DNA from: Sphingobium phenoxybenzoativorans
Lineage (GTDB): Bacteria; Pseudomonadota; Alphaproteobacteria; Sphingomonadales; Sphingomonadaceae
Reading direction: 5' to 3'
NCBI RefSeq assembly: GCF_001757355.1
Contig: NZ_MINO01000037.1
Location: forward strand, 1 to 39,681
DNA length: 39,681 bases
In this document: positions 9,171-18,040 of the stretch, piece by piece
Layout of the letters: the number at the start of each line of letters is the position of its first letter
Numbering within the stretch: position 1 is the stretch's first letter
Translations under genes and position numbers: made by a program
The notes under the pieces: generated by a model
Told to the model about the DNA's origin: nothing
The model's database searches: none
The model's input: only the letters and a program-made list of their open reading frames with translations

Positions 9171-9311
9171 CTCGACTCTCCAAACCTTTTTCGAAATGAT
9201 AAAGCGCGCGACAGCAGTGTCAATGCATTTATAACCATTTCGTGAACCCTCCTAGAGCGTGAGTGCGCAGAGATGTGCTGTGGTCGTTGAGCTAAATCTA
9301 TAGGTCGATTT

Positions 9312-10046
9312 GTGCTCCAAGAGATGGTGACGGTCGGTGTCGATCTAGCGAAGGGTCCGCGAATTTCCGCGTTTTTGAAGCCATATTCAGTCGGACAAAA
9401 CTTCCGCAACGTCGCAGCACTAGAGCCAAGAGGCTCTCGCCTCGGTCACGACATGCGTTTGATGACGTGGGCATATGGGAAGCCGTATTTGACGCGGTGA
9501 AAGACCAACGCTGCCAATGCCCTCTGCGATCGTCACTCGGCCGACCAAGCTCATTTGTAGTTGGGAAGCCCATCGAGCAGCAAGCGATGATGATTCTCCG
9601 CGAGGCGGGCGATCTGTTGATCCGGTAGCAAACCGCGTTGATGAAGCTTCTCAACAAAGGGCGTTGGAGGATAGCTTCATATCCGTGATCTGTGGTCAGC
9701 TCCGGTCGCTGGCGAGTAAAGTCGATCGTCTCGAAGTCCAGATCATCGCATCGCGCTGCGCAAATCACACAAGTCGTCATCAACCAAAATTTTCCGCTTC
9801 CGCTCGGTGATGGCATCGAAGATCACCGTTGCTGTGCGCGACGCATCGCAAAAACCGATGCGGCCGCCAATCGCGGCCTGGCTCGGCTCAACGCCGCGCC
9901 CTCACAGCTCGAGGGGTAGGCAGCGGCTCGGTGGCATCACTAAGCGAGGCGAGGGAAGCCTCCGAAAGCTTCTGGACGTCTGTGGAGCGCACGTCGCTTG
10001 GGCAGCGGTAACGCGTGCCGAAGTCTACGCGGCGGCCTTCTTGTGA
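9312..10046 (+). pseudogene. Decayed IS110-family transposase
   Basis: Pieces of an IS110-type (DEDD, RuvC-like) transposase appear in changing frames. The N-terminal piece has VGVDLAK. A later piece is SRLGHDMRLMTWAYGKPYL (family: LGH.VRLM.P.YVKPYV). A shifted frame from about 9499 reads GKPIEQQAMMILREAGDLLIR before a stop. The C-terminal piece has IAAWLGSTPRPHSS and RLGGITKRGEGSLRKLL (transposase_20 signature). Several frameshifts and an internal deletion make it inactive. It fills most of the gap between dmpR and the dmpK promoter and has probably separated an originally compact divergent control region. Confidence 0.75.
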
Positions 10047-10515
10047 CTGTCGTCCACGCCGCATGCTGAGTCAGACAATATTGTGGAGGCAACAGCGTGG
10101 TGATTGCAAACCAACTAGGTTGCGATCGAACAATCTCAGGGAAACGGAGCGTTTTAAGCGCGATGACGTGATTAGGGATCCGATCCGCGGATTTCAGCGG
10201 CACCCGCGGCCATGCGATGCTTCGTGAACGGACAGATTGCATAGATGCACCCGACCGGTGCACCTAATTAAGACCGCAGTGGCTGTCCGCCTCAGCACGT
10301 CAGCGGCAAGACCCAAAGGCCGCTCGACATATTTCTCTTTGAGCTTCCGAGGTTGCGCTTTTCCAAATGATCACATCGAAGCCCGACTCCTTCACTCATA
10401 TCGATATGCTGCGTACCCAAACCTGCGGTCGCATACAAAGCTCCGCCGCAGTCTGTTGAGATAATTGTCCGCAAGAACACAGACTTAGCTGCTTCAACCC
10501 CCTGAGACCGATCGC
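10047..10515. other. Upstream region of the phenol hydroxylase operon
   Basis: Non-coding. It holds an inverted repeat TGCACC-CGACC-GGTGCA (10246-10262) of unknown role, the TGATCA box described separately (10367-10380), a palindrome ATATCGATAT (10398-10407), and a loosely symmetrical TTGAGATAATTGTCCGCAA (10456-10474), which is only a weak alternative activator site. No convincing ORF was found. Confidence 0.45.
10367..10380 (+). promoter_or_regulatory. Possible DmpR upstream activating site, dmpK promoter
   Basis: ATGATCACATCGAA resembles half of the DmpR/XylR-type site (consensus roughly TTGATCAATTGATCAA). It contains TGATCA and lies 149 bp upstream of the -24 element at 10516. A better match lies at nearly the same distance before the tmo promoter. 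The single half-site makes this tentative. Confidence 0.35.
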
Positions 10516-10533
10516 TTGGCATGAATTTTGCTT
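10516..10533 (+). promoter_or_regulatory. Sigma-54 (-24/-12) promoter of the dmp operon
   Basis: TTGGCATGAATTTTGCTT fits the sigma-54 consensus TGGCACG-N4-TTGC with the correct 12-bp GG-to-GC phasing (GG 10518-10519, GC 10530-10531). It has one change, T instead of the last C of GGCAC. Transcription would begin near 10543, leaving a leader of about 44 nt before the dmpK ATG. Confidence 0.8.
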
Positions 10534-10586
10534 CCATTCAACGAGAGAGCATAAGTGCTGTTGTAGGCATGCTTGTGGAGAGAGCA

Positions 10587-10871
10587 ATGAGCGATCAGCC
10601 TGTCAAATTTGACCGAGAGTTCGACGTCGAGCGACGCTGGGCGCACGTGACTGGAACCACGGGACGGTTTGTTCAGTTCAATTTCACTGTCGCTGATCCC
10701 GACTTATCCGTCGAACTCGTCCTACCGTATGAGGCGTTTAAGGAATTCTGCGCCTCAAACGAAGCGTCATTATCGATTGAACCGCTAGCAATGGCACCAT
10801 TTGAGCGGCTCAAATGGCTGCACAAAGATGCAAGCGGTGAAATTTCAAAAACAGCCACCCAAGCTAAATAA
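10587..10871 (+). CDS. dmpK: Phenol hydroxylase assembly subunit P0
   Basis: A 94-residue DmpK-like protein, which in the phenol hydroxylase system helps assemble the active oxygenase and is not part of catalysis. The family pattern is seen in FDVERRWAHVTGTTGRFVQFNF, then LSVELVLPYEAFKEFCASNE. The frame is open from 10521, but that ATG lies inside the sigma-54 promoter. The ATG at 10587 has a GGAGAG ribosome site at 10578-10583 and gives the usual family length. First gene of the dmp operon, 17 bp before dmpL. Confidence 0.88.
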   Translation: MSDQPVKFDREFDVERRWAHVTGTTGRFVQFNFTVADPDLSVELVLPYEAFKEFCASNEASLSIEPLAMAPFERLKWLHKDASGEISKTATQAK

Positions 10872-10888
10872 ATAGGAGGGGTATTTCG

Positions 10889-11899
10889 ATGACAGTTGAT
10901 ATCAAAACTACCAGCGTTCAACCCCGTCGCAACACTTTCGCGCACATCGCGCGGCGGTCAGGTAGCGACAAGGCGGCATCGCGCTACGACGAAGCCACGT
11001 TTGACATGCAGCCGAGTGCGAACTTCCATTATCGGCCGACTTGGGCTCCGGAGTTCGAACTGTTTGATAAACGTCGCACTGCGTTAGAAATGGAAGACTG
11101 GGACGCCTTTAAAGACCCACGTCAATACTATTACGGTGCGTATACCATTGCGCGCGCCCGGATGATGGAGTCGACGGAAAAGAACTTCGCCTTTGTCGAA
11201 AAGCGGCGCAGCTTCGACAGTATCGAACCGAATTGGCGGGATCTGTTGCAACTGTATCTTATCCCGCTCAGGCACTTCGAATGGGGTGCTAACATGAACA
11301 ATTGCAACATTACCGATCTCGGGTACGGCGCTGCAATTACCCAAGCAACGATGTACGCCACGATGGATAGACTCGGGAATGCGCAGATTCTCAGCCGAAT
11401 AGGGTTGCTTCTCGACAATCAGACGGGAGAGAGCCTCGCAACGGCAAAGATGGCATGGATGGAGCTCCCGGTCTGGCAACCGATCCGGCGGATGGTTGAA
11501 GATAGCCTCGTCCTCAATGACTGGTTTGAACAGTTCGTTGCACAGAATTTTGTATTCGACACGCTGGTCTATTCGCTGGTGCTCGGCGCATTTGACGATG
11601 AAGGGCAGAAAAGGGGCGCGCATGGCGTTTCCCTTCTCACAGAATTTTTGTCGGATTGGCATGATGAGACGGCGCGCTGGGTGGATGCGGTACTAACACG
11701 AGCCGCGAAGGAATCGCCGCAGAACGCGAATTTGATCTCGAGCTGGGTTGCGAAGTGGAGTGGTATCGCGCTGCCGGCGCTTGAACCTTTGGCGCGCGAA
11801 GTCCTCCGCAATGACGCTGAGACAGCGCTTGGTAGTGCTGAAGAACGACTGGAAGCGCGTTTCGCCAAGTTCCGCACAGACGATAGGGTCCACATATAA
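10889..11899 (+). CDS. dmpL: Phenol hydroxylase oxygenase beta subunit P1
   Basis: A 336-residue beta subunit of the (alpha-beta-gamma)2 oxygenase. It folds like the alpha subunit but carries no diiron ligands. Family features are PTWAPEFELFDKRRTALEMEDWDAFKDPRQ (given here as a block, about residues 50-80), YYGAYTIARARMMESTEKNF and LQLYLIPLRHFEWGANMNN. The C-terminal part is helical. The ribosome site AGGAGGGG lies just before the ATG. Its stop overlaps the dmpM start (TAATG at 11897-11901), which suggests translational coupling. Confidence 0.95.
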   Translation: MTVDIKTTSVQPRRNTFAHIARRSGSDKAASRYDEATFDMQPSANFHYRPTWAPEFELFDKRRTALEMEDWDAFKDPRQYYYGAYTIARARMMESTEKNFAFVEKRRSFDSIEPNWRDLLQLYLIPLRHFEWGANMNNCNITDLGYGAAITQATMYATMDRLGNAQILSRIGLLLDNQTGESLATAKMAWMELPVWQPIRRMVEDSLVLNDWFEQFVAQNFVFDTLVYSLVLGAFDDEGQKRGAHGVSLLTEFLSDWHDETARWVDAVLTRAAKESPQNANLISSWVAKWSGIALPALEPLAREVLRNDAETALGSAEERLEARFAKFRTDDRVHI

Positions 11900-12171
11900 T
11901 GGCAGGCAACGTATCAATAACTCTTCAAAATACGGATGAAGGCAGAGCGATCATTAACGCAATCTCGGCAGACAATGCTGAAGCTGTAGTGAACGTGTAC
12001 CCATCGATGACTAAGATAGACTGCCCGGGCCGCTTGATTGTAAATCGGGAGTCGATAGAGTCCGAAATGGGGCGTCCATTTGACTTGCAGGAACTGCAAC
12101 TCAGTCTTGTCAGCTTGGCAGGTAACGTCGACGAGGATGATGATAAGTTCGTTCTCGAATGGAATCGCTAA
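11899..12171 (+). CDS. dmpM: Phenol hydroxylase regulatory (effector) protein P2
   Basis: A 90-residue cofactor-less effector protein of the MmoB/DmpM family, which docks on the oxygenase and tunes oxygen activation at the diiron site. The family pattern is seen in NVSITLQNTDEGRAIINAIS, then PGRLIVNRESIESEMG and LQELQLSLVSLAGNVDEDDD. Length equals that of DmpM. Overlaps dmpL by one base and lies 27 bp before dmpN. Confidence 0.95.
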   Translation: MAGNVSITLQNTDEGRAIINAISADNAEAVVNVYPSMTKIDCPGRLIVNRESIESEMGRPFDLQELQLSLVSLAGNVDEDDDKFVLEWNR

Positions 12172-12198
12172 GCGACTGACTATTCATGGAGAGATGTT

Positions 12199-13737
12199 AT
12201 GAATGCTGAGACAAAAATTGAGCGTAAGGCTAAGAAGCTTGGACTTAAGGAGCGCTATGGGCATTTAACCAGGGGTCTGGGATGGGAGACCTCATATCAG
12301 CCCATGGATAAGGTCTTTCCCTTCGCGTCCTATGAGGGAATTAAAATCCACGATTGGGATGCGTTCGAAGACCCTTTTCGGCTCACGATGGACGCTTATT
12401 GGAAGTATCAAGCCGAGAAGGAGCGCAAACTTTACGCGGTGATTGATAGCTTCGCCCAGAACAATGGCCAGATGAAAATCACCGACGCACGATACGTCAA
12501 TGCGTTGAAGATTTTCCTCACGGGTGTATCGCCCCTGGAATATATGGCCCACCGCGGCTACGCGCATGTTGGTCGTCATTTCGTTGGCGCTGGGCCGCGT
12601 GTAGCCTGCCAGATGCAAGCTATCGACGAGCTTCGTCATGCGCAGACGCAAATGCATACTATCAGCCACTACAATAAGTACTTCGACGGCCTTCATGATC
12701 CGCGACACATGTTTGATCGTGTTTGGTATTTGTCTGTGCCAAAGAGCTTCTTCGAAGATGCGATGACGGCCGGGCCGTTTGAGTTCTTAACGGCAATCAG
12801 CTTTAGTTTTGAGTATGTGCTGACCAACCTCTTGTTCGTGCCATTTATGAGCGGTGCCGCATATAACGGTGATATGGCTACTGTGACGTTTGGATTCAGT
12901 GCGCAATCCGACGAGAGCCGGCACATGACTCTCGGACTTGAAATCATCAAGTTCATGCTGGAGCAGGATGCAGATAACGTTCCGATCGTTCAGCGATGGA
13001 TCGACAAGTGGTTCTGGCGTGGATATCGGCTGCTTTCTATCGTTGCTATGATGATGGACTACATGCTTCCGAAGCGCGTGATGTCATGGGCAGAGGCGTG
13101 GGGCATTTACTTCGAGGAAGCCGGTGGTGCTTTGTTCGAAGATCTCTCTCGATATGGTATCACGACACCAAAATACGCTGACGTCGCGTCAAAGGAAAAA
13201 GATCGCCTGACCCATGAGGTCTGGTCAACCTTTTATAACTACACGCGCGCCGCCGCGTTCCACACTTGGATTCCCAATGACGATGAACTCGCATGGCTGT
13301 CTGAGAAGTATCCGGAAACGTTCGATCAGCTCTATCGCCCCCGTTATGAGCACTGGCGGTCATTGCAGCAGAAGGGCGAGCGCTTCTATAATAACTCTCT
13401 GCCTCAGCTCTGCAATGTTTGTCAGATCCCTATGGTATTTACAGAACCAGATGACCCGACCAAGCTTTGCCTACGTAGTACAGAGTTCGAGGGCGAGAAG
13501 TATCACTTCTGTTCAGATGGATGTAAGGACATCTTCGAATTCGAGCCGCAGAAATATGTACAGTCCTGGCTGCCCGTGCATCAGATTTTCCAAGGCAATT
13601 GCGGCGGAGCGACGATGCCGGAGGTTCTCGATTGGTATGGCATAAAGAACGGCTCGGATAATCTGGACTACGAAGGATCTCCCGATCAGACGATCTGGAA
13701 CGACTGGACAAAGTCTGCGCAGAGAGCGGCCGGATAG
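12199..13737 (+). CDS. dmpN: Phenol hydroxylase oxygenase alpha subunit P3 (diiron)
   Basis: The 512-residue catalytic subunit that hydroxylates phenol and cresols to catechols. The carboxylate-bridged diiron site is complete: Glu114, Glu144 and His147 (DELRH) in the first half, Glu205, Glu239 and His242 (DESRH) in the second, with the spacing seen in toluene and phenol monooxygenases. Near the C-terminus Cys405/Cys408 (CNVC) and Cys438/Cys442 (CSDGC) form the YHS-like zinc site known from phenol hydroxylase alpha subunits. Length is normal. An AGAGATG-like ribosome site lies upstream. Confidence 0.97.
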   Translation: MNAETKIERKAKKLGLKERYGHLTRGLGWETSYQPMDKVFPFASYEGIKIHDWDAFEDPFRLTMDAYWKYQAEKERKLYAVIDSFAQNNGQMKITDARYVNALKIFLTGVSPLEYMAHRGYAHVGRHFVGAGPRVACQMQAIDELRHAQTQMHTISHYNKYFDGLHDPRHMFDRVWYLSVPKSFFEDAMTAGPFEFLTAISFSFEYVLTNLLFVPFMSGAAYNGDMATVTFGFSAQSDESRHMTLGLEIIKFMLEQDADNVPIVQRWIDKWFWRGYRLLSIVAMMMDYMLPKRVMSWAEAWGIYFEEAGGALFEDLSRYGITTPKYADVASKEKDRLTHEVWSTFYNYTRAAAFHTWIPNDDELAWLSEKYPETFDQLYRPRYEHWRSLQQKGERFYNNSLPQLCNVCQIPMVFTEPDDPTKLCLRSTEFEGEKYHFCSDGCKDIFEFEPQKYVQSWLPVHQIFQGNCGGATMPEVLDWYGIKNGSDNLDYEGSPDQTIWNDWTKSAQRAAG

Positions 13738-13777
13738 GTCAAGTCAAAGCAGAGATAGACTATAGAAAGGTTGCGCA

Positions 13778-14137
13778 ATGGCAGTCGTCTCAATCAGCCC
13801 GTATAAGCTTCCTGCAAAGGACGCATTAGAAAACTTTCATGGGAACCAACTCGTTTATTTGCATTGGGAAGACCATCTGATGTTTTGCGCGCCAGTTGCG
13901 TTCCCGCTTCCGTCGGGGATGGTGTTTGATGATCTAGTGCAGAACGTTCTGGGTCCAGCTTATCAGCAACATCCGGATTTCTCTAACATCACGTGGTCTG
14001 ATGTAAAGTGGACGCTGGATGGAAAGCCATTCGATCCGGATCCTCAGGCAAGCCTCGCGGATAATGGCGTTGGTCACAAATCCCTCCTGAGCTTTGTAAC
14101 GCCTGGGCTCCAGGGGATCGGTAACAAGCACTTTTAA
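13778..14137 (+). CDS. dmpO: Phenol hydroxylase oxygenase gamma subunit P4
   Basis: A 119-residue small subunit of the oxygenase, the same length as DmpO. Typical features are the N-terminal MAVVSISPYKLPAKDALENF, YLHWEDHLMFCAPVAFPLP and the C-terminal GVGHKSLLSFVTPGL. It packs against the alpha subunit and has no cofactor. Lies 40 bp after dmpN, preceded by an AGAAAGG-like ribosome site. Confidence 0.95.
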   Translation: MAVVSISPYKLPAKDALENFHGNQLVYLHWEDHLMFCAPVAFPLPSGMVFDDLVQNVLGPAYQQHPDFSNITWSDVKWTLDGKPFDPDPQASLADNGVGHKSLLSFVTPGLQGIGNKHF

Positions 14138-14157
14138 AGATCGGTTTGGGGCGAAGT

Positions 14158-15219
14158 ATGACTTATGAGCTGACCATCGAACCGCTTGGTGAGACGATCG
14201 CGATCGAGGATGGCCAAACCATCCTCGACGCGTGCCTCAGAAACGGAATATACTTGCCTTACCAGTGCAATCACGGGCTGTGCAGCACATGCAAGCTTTC
14301 GGTCATCGACGGCGAAGTTGAGCACGGTGATGCATCGCCTTTTGCATTGATGGACTATGAGCGCGAAGAGGGGAGAGCGCTGGCCTGCTGCGCGACGGCT
14401 CAGAGCGACCTTACCATAGAAGCAGACGTCGAGGTTGATCCGGACGCGCTTCATCTTCAGGTTCAAGACGTTGTAGGCACTATCGTTCGCTTTGAAAAGT
14501 TGACCCCTGACATTCTTGGGGTCTGGCTCGAGATCCCGGGCGACGGCCTTCCCTTTCAGGCCGGACAGTATGTAAATGTAGACATTCCTGGATGCTCCGA
14601 GCCCCGCTCATTCTCGATCGCAAGCTCGCCCGCAAACCCGAAGGTGATAGAGCTCCACGTGCGCAAAGTTCCTGGTGGAGTGGGGACCGAGTGGATTCAT
14701 AAAAATGCCGCTCTGGGCCTAGAACTGAGAGTGACCGGTCCTTTGGGTCGGTTCTTTGTGCGTGCCTCTTCCAAAGACCCCATAATATTCTTGGCCGGCG
14801 GCTCAGGACTTTCAAGTCCCAAGAGCATGACCTTGGATCTTCTCGACAGGGAATGGAGTGGGCCAATCACTCTCATTCACGGCGTTCGGACGGCTGAGGA
14901 TTTGTATTTTGCTGATGACTTTAGGCAGTTGGCAATAAAGCACAACAACTTCAGATACATCCCTGTCTTGTCCCAAGCAGCCGCTGACGGATTGTGGGAC
15001 GGTACAACTGGCTTCGTCCATGAGGCTGCTGAAGCGATATTTGAAGGGAGTTTTAAGGGGCATAAAGCTTACTTATGCGGCCCTCCTCCTATGATCGACG
15101 CTTGCATTCGGTCTTTGATGAAGGGGCGCTTGTTCGAGAAGGACATATTTACCGAGACATTCTCGACTAAATCCGATGGCGAGAATTTGGCCAAAAGCCC
15201 TCTTTTCAAAAAGATCTGA
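14158..15219 (+). CDS. dmpP: Phenol hydroxylase reductase P5 (2Fe-2S, FAD, NADH)
   Basis: A 353-residue reductase that passes electrons from NADH through FAD and a [2Fe-2S] centre to the oxygenase. N-terminal plant-type ferredoxin domain with Cys37, Cys42, Cys45 and Cys77. FAD-binding domain with the RSFSIAS motif after GQYVNVDIPG. NAD-binding domain with FLAGGSGLSSPKSM and the C-terminal YLCGPPPMIDA. The ATG at 14158 gives exactly the DmpP length; a TTG 12 bases upstream is in frame but is less likely. One base separates its stop from dmpQ. Confidence 0.96.
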   Translation: MTYELTIEPLGETIAIEDGQTILDACLRNGIYLPYQCNHGLCSTCKLSVIDGEVEHGDASPFALMDYEREEGRALACCATAQSDLTIEADVEVDPDALHLQVQDVVGTIVRFEKLTPDILGVWLEIPGDGLPFQAGQYVNVDIPGCSEPRSFSIASSPANPKVIELHVRKVPGGVGTEWIHKNAALGLELRVTGPLGRFFVRASSKDPIIFLAGGSGLSSPKSMTLDLLDREWSGPITLIHGVRTAEDLYFADDFRQLAIKHNNFRYIPVLSQAAADGLWDGTTGFVHEAAEAIFEGSFKGHKAYLCGPPPMIDACIRSLMKGRLFEKDIFTETFSTKSDGENLAKSPLFKKI

Positions 15220-15220
15220 G

Positions 15221-15547
15221 ATGACTTCGCCGCATCAAACATTTGGCATCGAGGTCGGTACGGAGCACCGGTTCCTCTGCACAAGCGAGCAGAGCGTGCT
15301 CGGCGCCATGGAACGTGGCGGCATCCATGCGATACCTATTGGCTGCCGTCGTGGCGGGTGTGGCGCATGTCGCGTACGGATAGTGGAAGGCGAATTTAGA
15401 GTTGGCAAAATGAGCTCTCGCTATGTTTCCACGGATGACCTGTCTGACGGCATTGTGCTTGCCTGCTGTGTTCGGCCGTCTTCGAACCTCGTTCTGGAGC
15501 TCGCGCCGAGCCCGAAATGCGCGTTTCAACCAAGCGGGACAACCTGA
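15221..15547 (+). CDS. dmpQ: Chloroplast-type [2Fe-2S] ferredoxin (DmpQ/XylT type)
   Basis: A 108-residue ferredoxin. The cluster motif is GCRRGGCGACR (C-x4-C-x2-C) with the fourth ligand in LACCVRP. In meta-cleavage operons this protein re-reduces the active-site iron of catechol 2,3-dioxygenase after oxidative inactivation, for example by 4-methylcatechol. Its place, directly before dmpB, supports the same job here. The ATG at 15221 follows the dmpP stop by one base; a longer frame from 15176 lies inside dmpP and is not needed. Confidence 0.92.
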   Translation: MTSPHQTFGIEVGTEHRFLCTSEQSVLGAMERGGIHAIPIGCRRGGCGACRVRIVEGEFRVGKMSSRYVSTDDLSDGIVLACCVRPSSNLVLELAPSPKCAFQPSGTT

Positions 15548-15575
15548 GCCCGCTGATAGAAAATGGAGATGTTTG

Positions 15576-16499
15576 ATGGCTCTCACCGGTGTCTTACGGC
15601 CTGGATATGTCCAGGTTCGCGTGCTTGATATGGAAGCGTCGCTGGTTCATTATCGCGACCGGATCGGCCTCGACCTTGTTGAAATGGGCGCCGATGGCCG
15701 CGCCTATCTTAAGGCTCCCGACGAATTCGATCATCATAGCATAATCCTTAGGGAGGCTGACGAGCCGGGGATGGATTTCATGGGATTCAAAGTCTCGTCG
15801 GATGAGGTCCTCACCGCCCTTGGGCGATCACTCTCTGATTCTGGCCTCTCTGTCGAAGAGGTTGCGGCCGGCGAGCAGCCTGGTCTCGGCCGTAGATTGA
15901 GCTTCTTTGCGCCTACAGGTCATCGATTTGAGCTGTTTTCGTCCATGGAATTATCTTCCAAAGGCCCAATGATTGAAAATCCAGACCTTTGGCATGATGA
16001 ACCGCGTGGCATGAAAGCTCAACGCTTTGATCACTGTTTGGTCTATGGAATTGACATCGACGCAACAGCCAGGATTTTTGTCGATCTGCTTGGATTTCAG
16101 GTCGCCGAGAAAGCTGTCACGCCTGACGGCGATACGATAGCAATTTTCCTGTCTTGCGGAATGAAGGCACATGATTTGGCTCTTGTGCGATTTGGGGAAG
16201 ATGCCAAGCTTCATCATGTGAGTTTCCGGTTGGAAAGTTGGCACGACATTGGCCATGCGGCTGATCTGATGACCCGTTATGACATGTCTGTTGATATTGG
16301 GCCGACGCGGCATGGGATTACGCGGGGGCAGACGATCTACTTCTTCGACCCTTCGGGCAATCGCAACGAGGTCTTTTCGGGTGGGTATGACTTTTATCCG
16401 GACAACCCAGTGAGGCAATGGACTGCGGATCAGGCGGGGAAGGCGATCTTCTATTATGAGCGTGCGCTCAACGACCGGTTCATGACGGTTGTTACGTGA
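15576..16499 (+). CDS. dmpB: Catechol 2,3-dioxygenase (extradiol, meta-cleavage)
   Basis: A 307-residue Fe(II) ring-cleavage enzyme of the XylE/DmpB class, made of two vicinal-oxygen-chelate domains. Iron ligands His153, His214 and Glu265 and the active-site residues His199, His246 and Tyr255 stand at the same numbers as in the Pseudomonas enzymes. It converts catechol or methylcatechols to 2-hydroxymuconic semialdehydes. The ATG at 15576 follows an ATGGAGATG-type ribosome site and gives the exact family length; the frame upstream to 15423 overlaps dmpQ and lacks homology. Confidence 0.97.
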   Translation: MALTGVLRPGYVQVRVLDMEASLVHYRDRIGLDLVEMGADGRAYLKAPDEFDHHSIILREADEPGMDFMGFKVSSDEVLTALGRSLSDSGLSVEEVAAGEQPGLGRRLSFFAPTGHRFELFSSMELSSKGPMIENPDLWHDEPRGMKAQRFDHCLVYGIDIDATARIFVDLLGFQVAEKAVTPDGDTIAIFLSCGMKAHDLALVRFGEDAKLHHVSFRLESWHDIGHAADLMTRYDMSVDIGPTRHGITRGQTIYFFDPSGNRNEVFSGGYDFYPDNPVRQWTADQAGKAIFYYERALNDRFMTVVT

Positions 16500-16565
16500 C
16501 GCCAGATGGGCTGCATCCACCGGCGCCGAGATTTATTATTCATGGCTACAGGCTGAGAAAAACAC

Positions 16566-18032
16566 ATGTCCGAGAAAATTATAAGTAACTTTGTTGATGG
16601 ATCCTTTCAGGAGGGGCAGGGGCGCAATCTGTTCGAGAATCGTAACCCCGTTGACAATAGCCTGATCAGCAAGGTGGTTGAAGCTAGCGCGGCTGACGTG
16701 GATGCTGCTGTTGCGGCAGCGCGCAGGGCGCTCAGCGGACCGTGGGGCGACATGTCGGTAGACGAGCGCGCCACTTTGCTCCACCGTGTTGCAGATGGGG
16801 TAATGGCTCGCTTCGACGAGTTCCTGGCTGCTGAGTGTGCTGACACGGGAAAGCCCTTCAGCCTTGCTCGCCACATCGACATCCCGCGCGGCGCCTCAAA
16901 TTTCAAAGTCTTTGCCGATCTGGTCAAGAACGTCGCGACGGAAGCGTTCCAGATGGGAACGCCCGATGGTACCGGAGCCATAAACTACGCGATCCGCAAA
17001 CCGCGAGGCGTTATCGGGGTGATCTCGCCCTGGAATTTACCTCTCTTGCTAATGACGTGGAAGGTCGGACCTGCGCTTGCCTGCGGGAATACCGTCATTG
17101 TCAAACCATCCGAGGAAACCCCTACAACCGCCAGTTTGCTTGCTGAAGTGATGCGTGACGCTGGAATTCCCGATGGGGTCTATAACGTTGTAAACGGATT
17201 TGGTCCGGACAGCGCTGGCGCGTTCTTGACCAGTCATCGAGGGGTCGACGCTATAACCTTCACGGGCGAAACTCGCACAGGTGCTGCCATTATGAAGGCT
17301 GGAGCTGACCGAGTAAGGCCTGTTAGCTTCGAATTGGGTGGCAAGAATCCCGCGATCGTCTTCGCAGACTGTGATATGGACAAAGCTATCGAAGGCACCA
17401 TGAGGTCCGCCTTCGCGAACTGCGGGCAGGTGTGCCTGGGAACCGAGCGCGTGTTCGTCGAGCGGTCCATTTTTGATCAGTTTGTAGAGCGGCTTCGCGA
17501 CGGCGCAAAGGGACTGAAGTTGGGCGTTCCTGACGACGCAAGTGCAAATATGGGGCCTCTCATTAGCCTTGAGCATCGTGACAAAGTCCTCTCCTACTAT
17601 GATAAGGCAAGAGATCTGGGAGCTAACGTAATCACTGGGGGTGGCGTGCCTGATATGGTCCCATCGCTTCAAGGTGGCGCCTGGATCGAGCCTACGATCT
17701 GGACAGGTCTGGACGATGATAGTGCCATTATGCGCGAGGAAATTTTCGGCCCTTGCTGCCATGTTAGCCCCTTCGATGATGAAGCTGAGGTAGTGCGACG
17801 CGCGAACGATACCGATTACGGCTTGGCTTGTTCAATCTGGACAGAGAATACGAGCCGGGCTCACCGTGTTGCCGCACAGATGGACGTCGGGCTCGTCTGG
17901 GTCAATTCGTGGTTCCTGCGTGATCTGCGGACGCCTTTCGGGGGCTCGAAAATGTCGGGCATCGGGCGGGAAGGCGGGGTTCATAGCCTCGAATTCTATA
18001 CCGAACTTACAAACATATGCGTCAAGCTCTGA
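16566..18032 (+). CDS. dmpC: 2-hydroxymuconic semialdehyde dehydrogenase
   Basis: A 488-residue NAD-dependent aldehyde dehydrogenase (ALDH superfamily) that oxidises 2-hydroxymuconic semialdehyde to 2-hydroxymuconate, the entry to the oxalocrotonate branch. Cofactor residues are in ISPWNLPLLLMTWK and the Lys of IVKPSEETP. The general-base Glu256 is in ELGGKNPA and the nucleophile Cys290 in GQVCLGTERV. The end, FGGSKMSGIGREGG, is typical. Length is normal. It lies 66 bp after dmpB and 8 bp before dmpE. Confidence 0.95.
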   Translation: MSEKIISNFVDGSFQEGQGRNLFENRNPVDNSLISKVVEASAADVDAAVAAARRALSGPWGDMSVDERATLLHRVADGVMARFDEFLAAECADTGKPFSLARHIDIPRGASNFKVFADLVKNVATEAFQMGTPDGTGAINYAIRKPRGVIGVISPWNLPLLLMTWKVGPALACGNTVIVKPSEETPTTASLLAEVMRDAGIPDGVYNVVNGFGPDSAGAFLTSHRGVDAITFTGETRTGAAIMKAGADRVRPVSFELGGKNPAIVFADCDMDKAIEGTMRSAFANCGQVCLGTERVFVERSIFDQFVERLRDGAKGLKLGVPDDASANMGPLISLEHRDKVLSYYDKARDLGANVITGGGVPDMVPSLQGGAWIEPTIWTGLDDDSAIMREEIFGPCCHVSPFDDEAEVVRRANDTDYGLACSIWTENTSRAHRVAAQMDVGLVWVNSWFLRDLRTPFGGSKMSGIGREGGVHSLEFYTELTNICVKL

Positions 18033-18040
18033 GGAATGCC

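Noticed and set aside
10456..10474. TTGAGATAATTGTCCGCAA as activator site for the dmp promoter
   Set aside because: The symmetry is poor and it lies only about 45 bp before the -24 box, closer than usual for this regulator family; the box at 10367 fits the distance better.
10521..10586. dmpK start at the ATG at 10521
   Set aside because: This ATG lies within the sigma-54 promoter, upstream of the expected transcript start. The ATG at 10587 has a ribosome site and the right family length.
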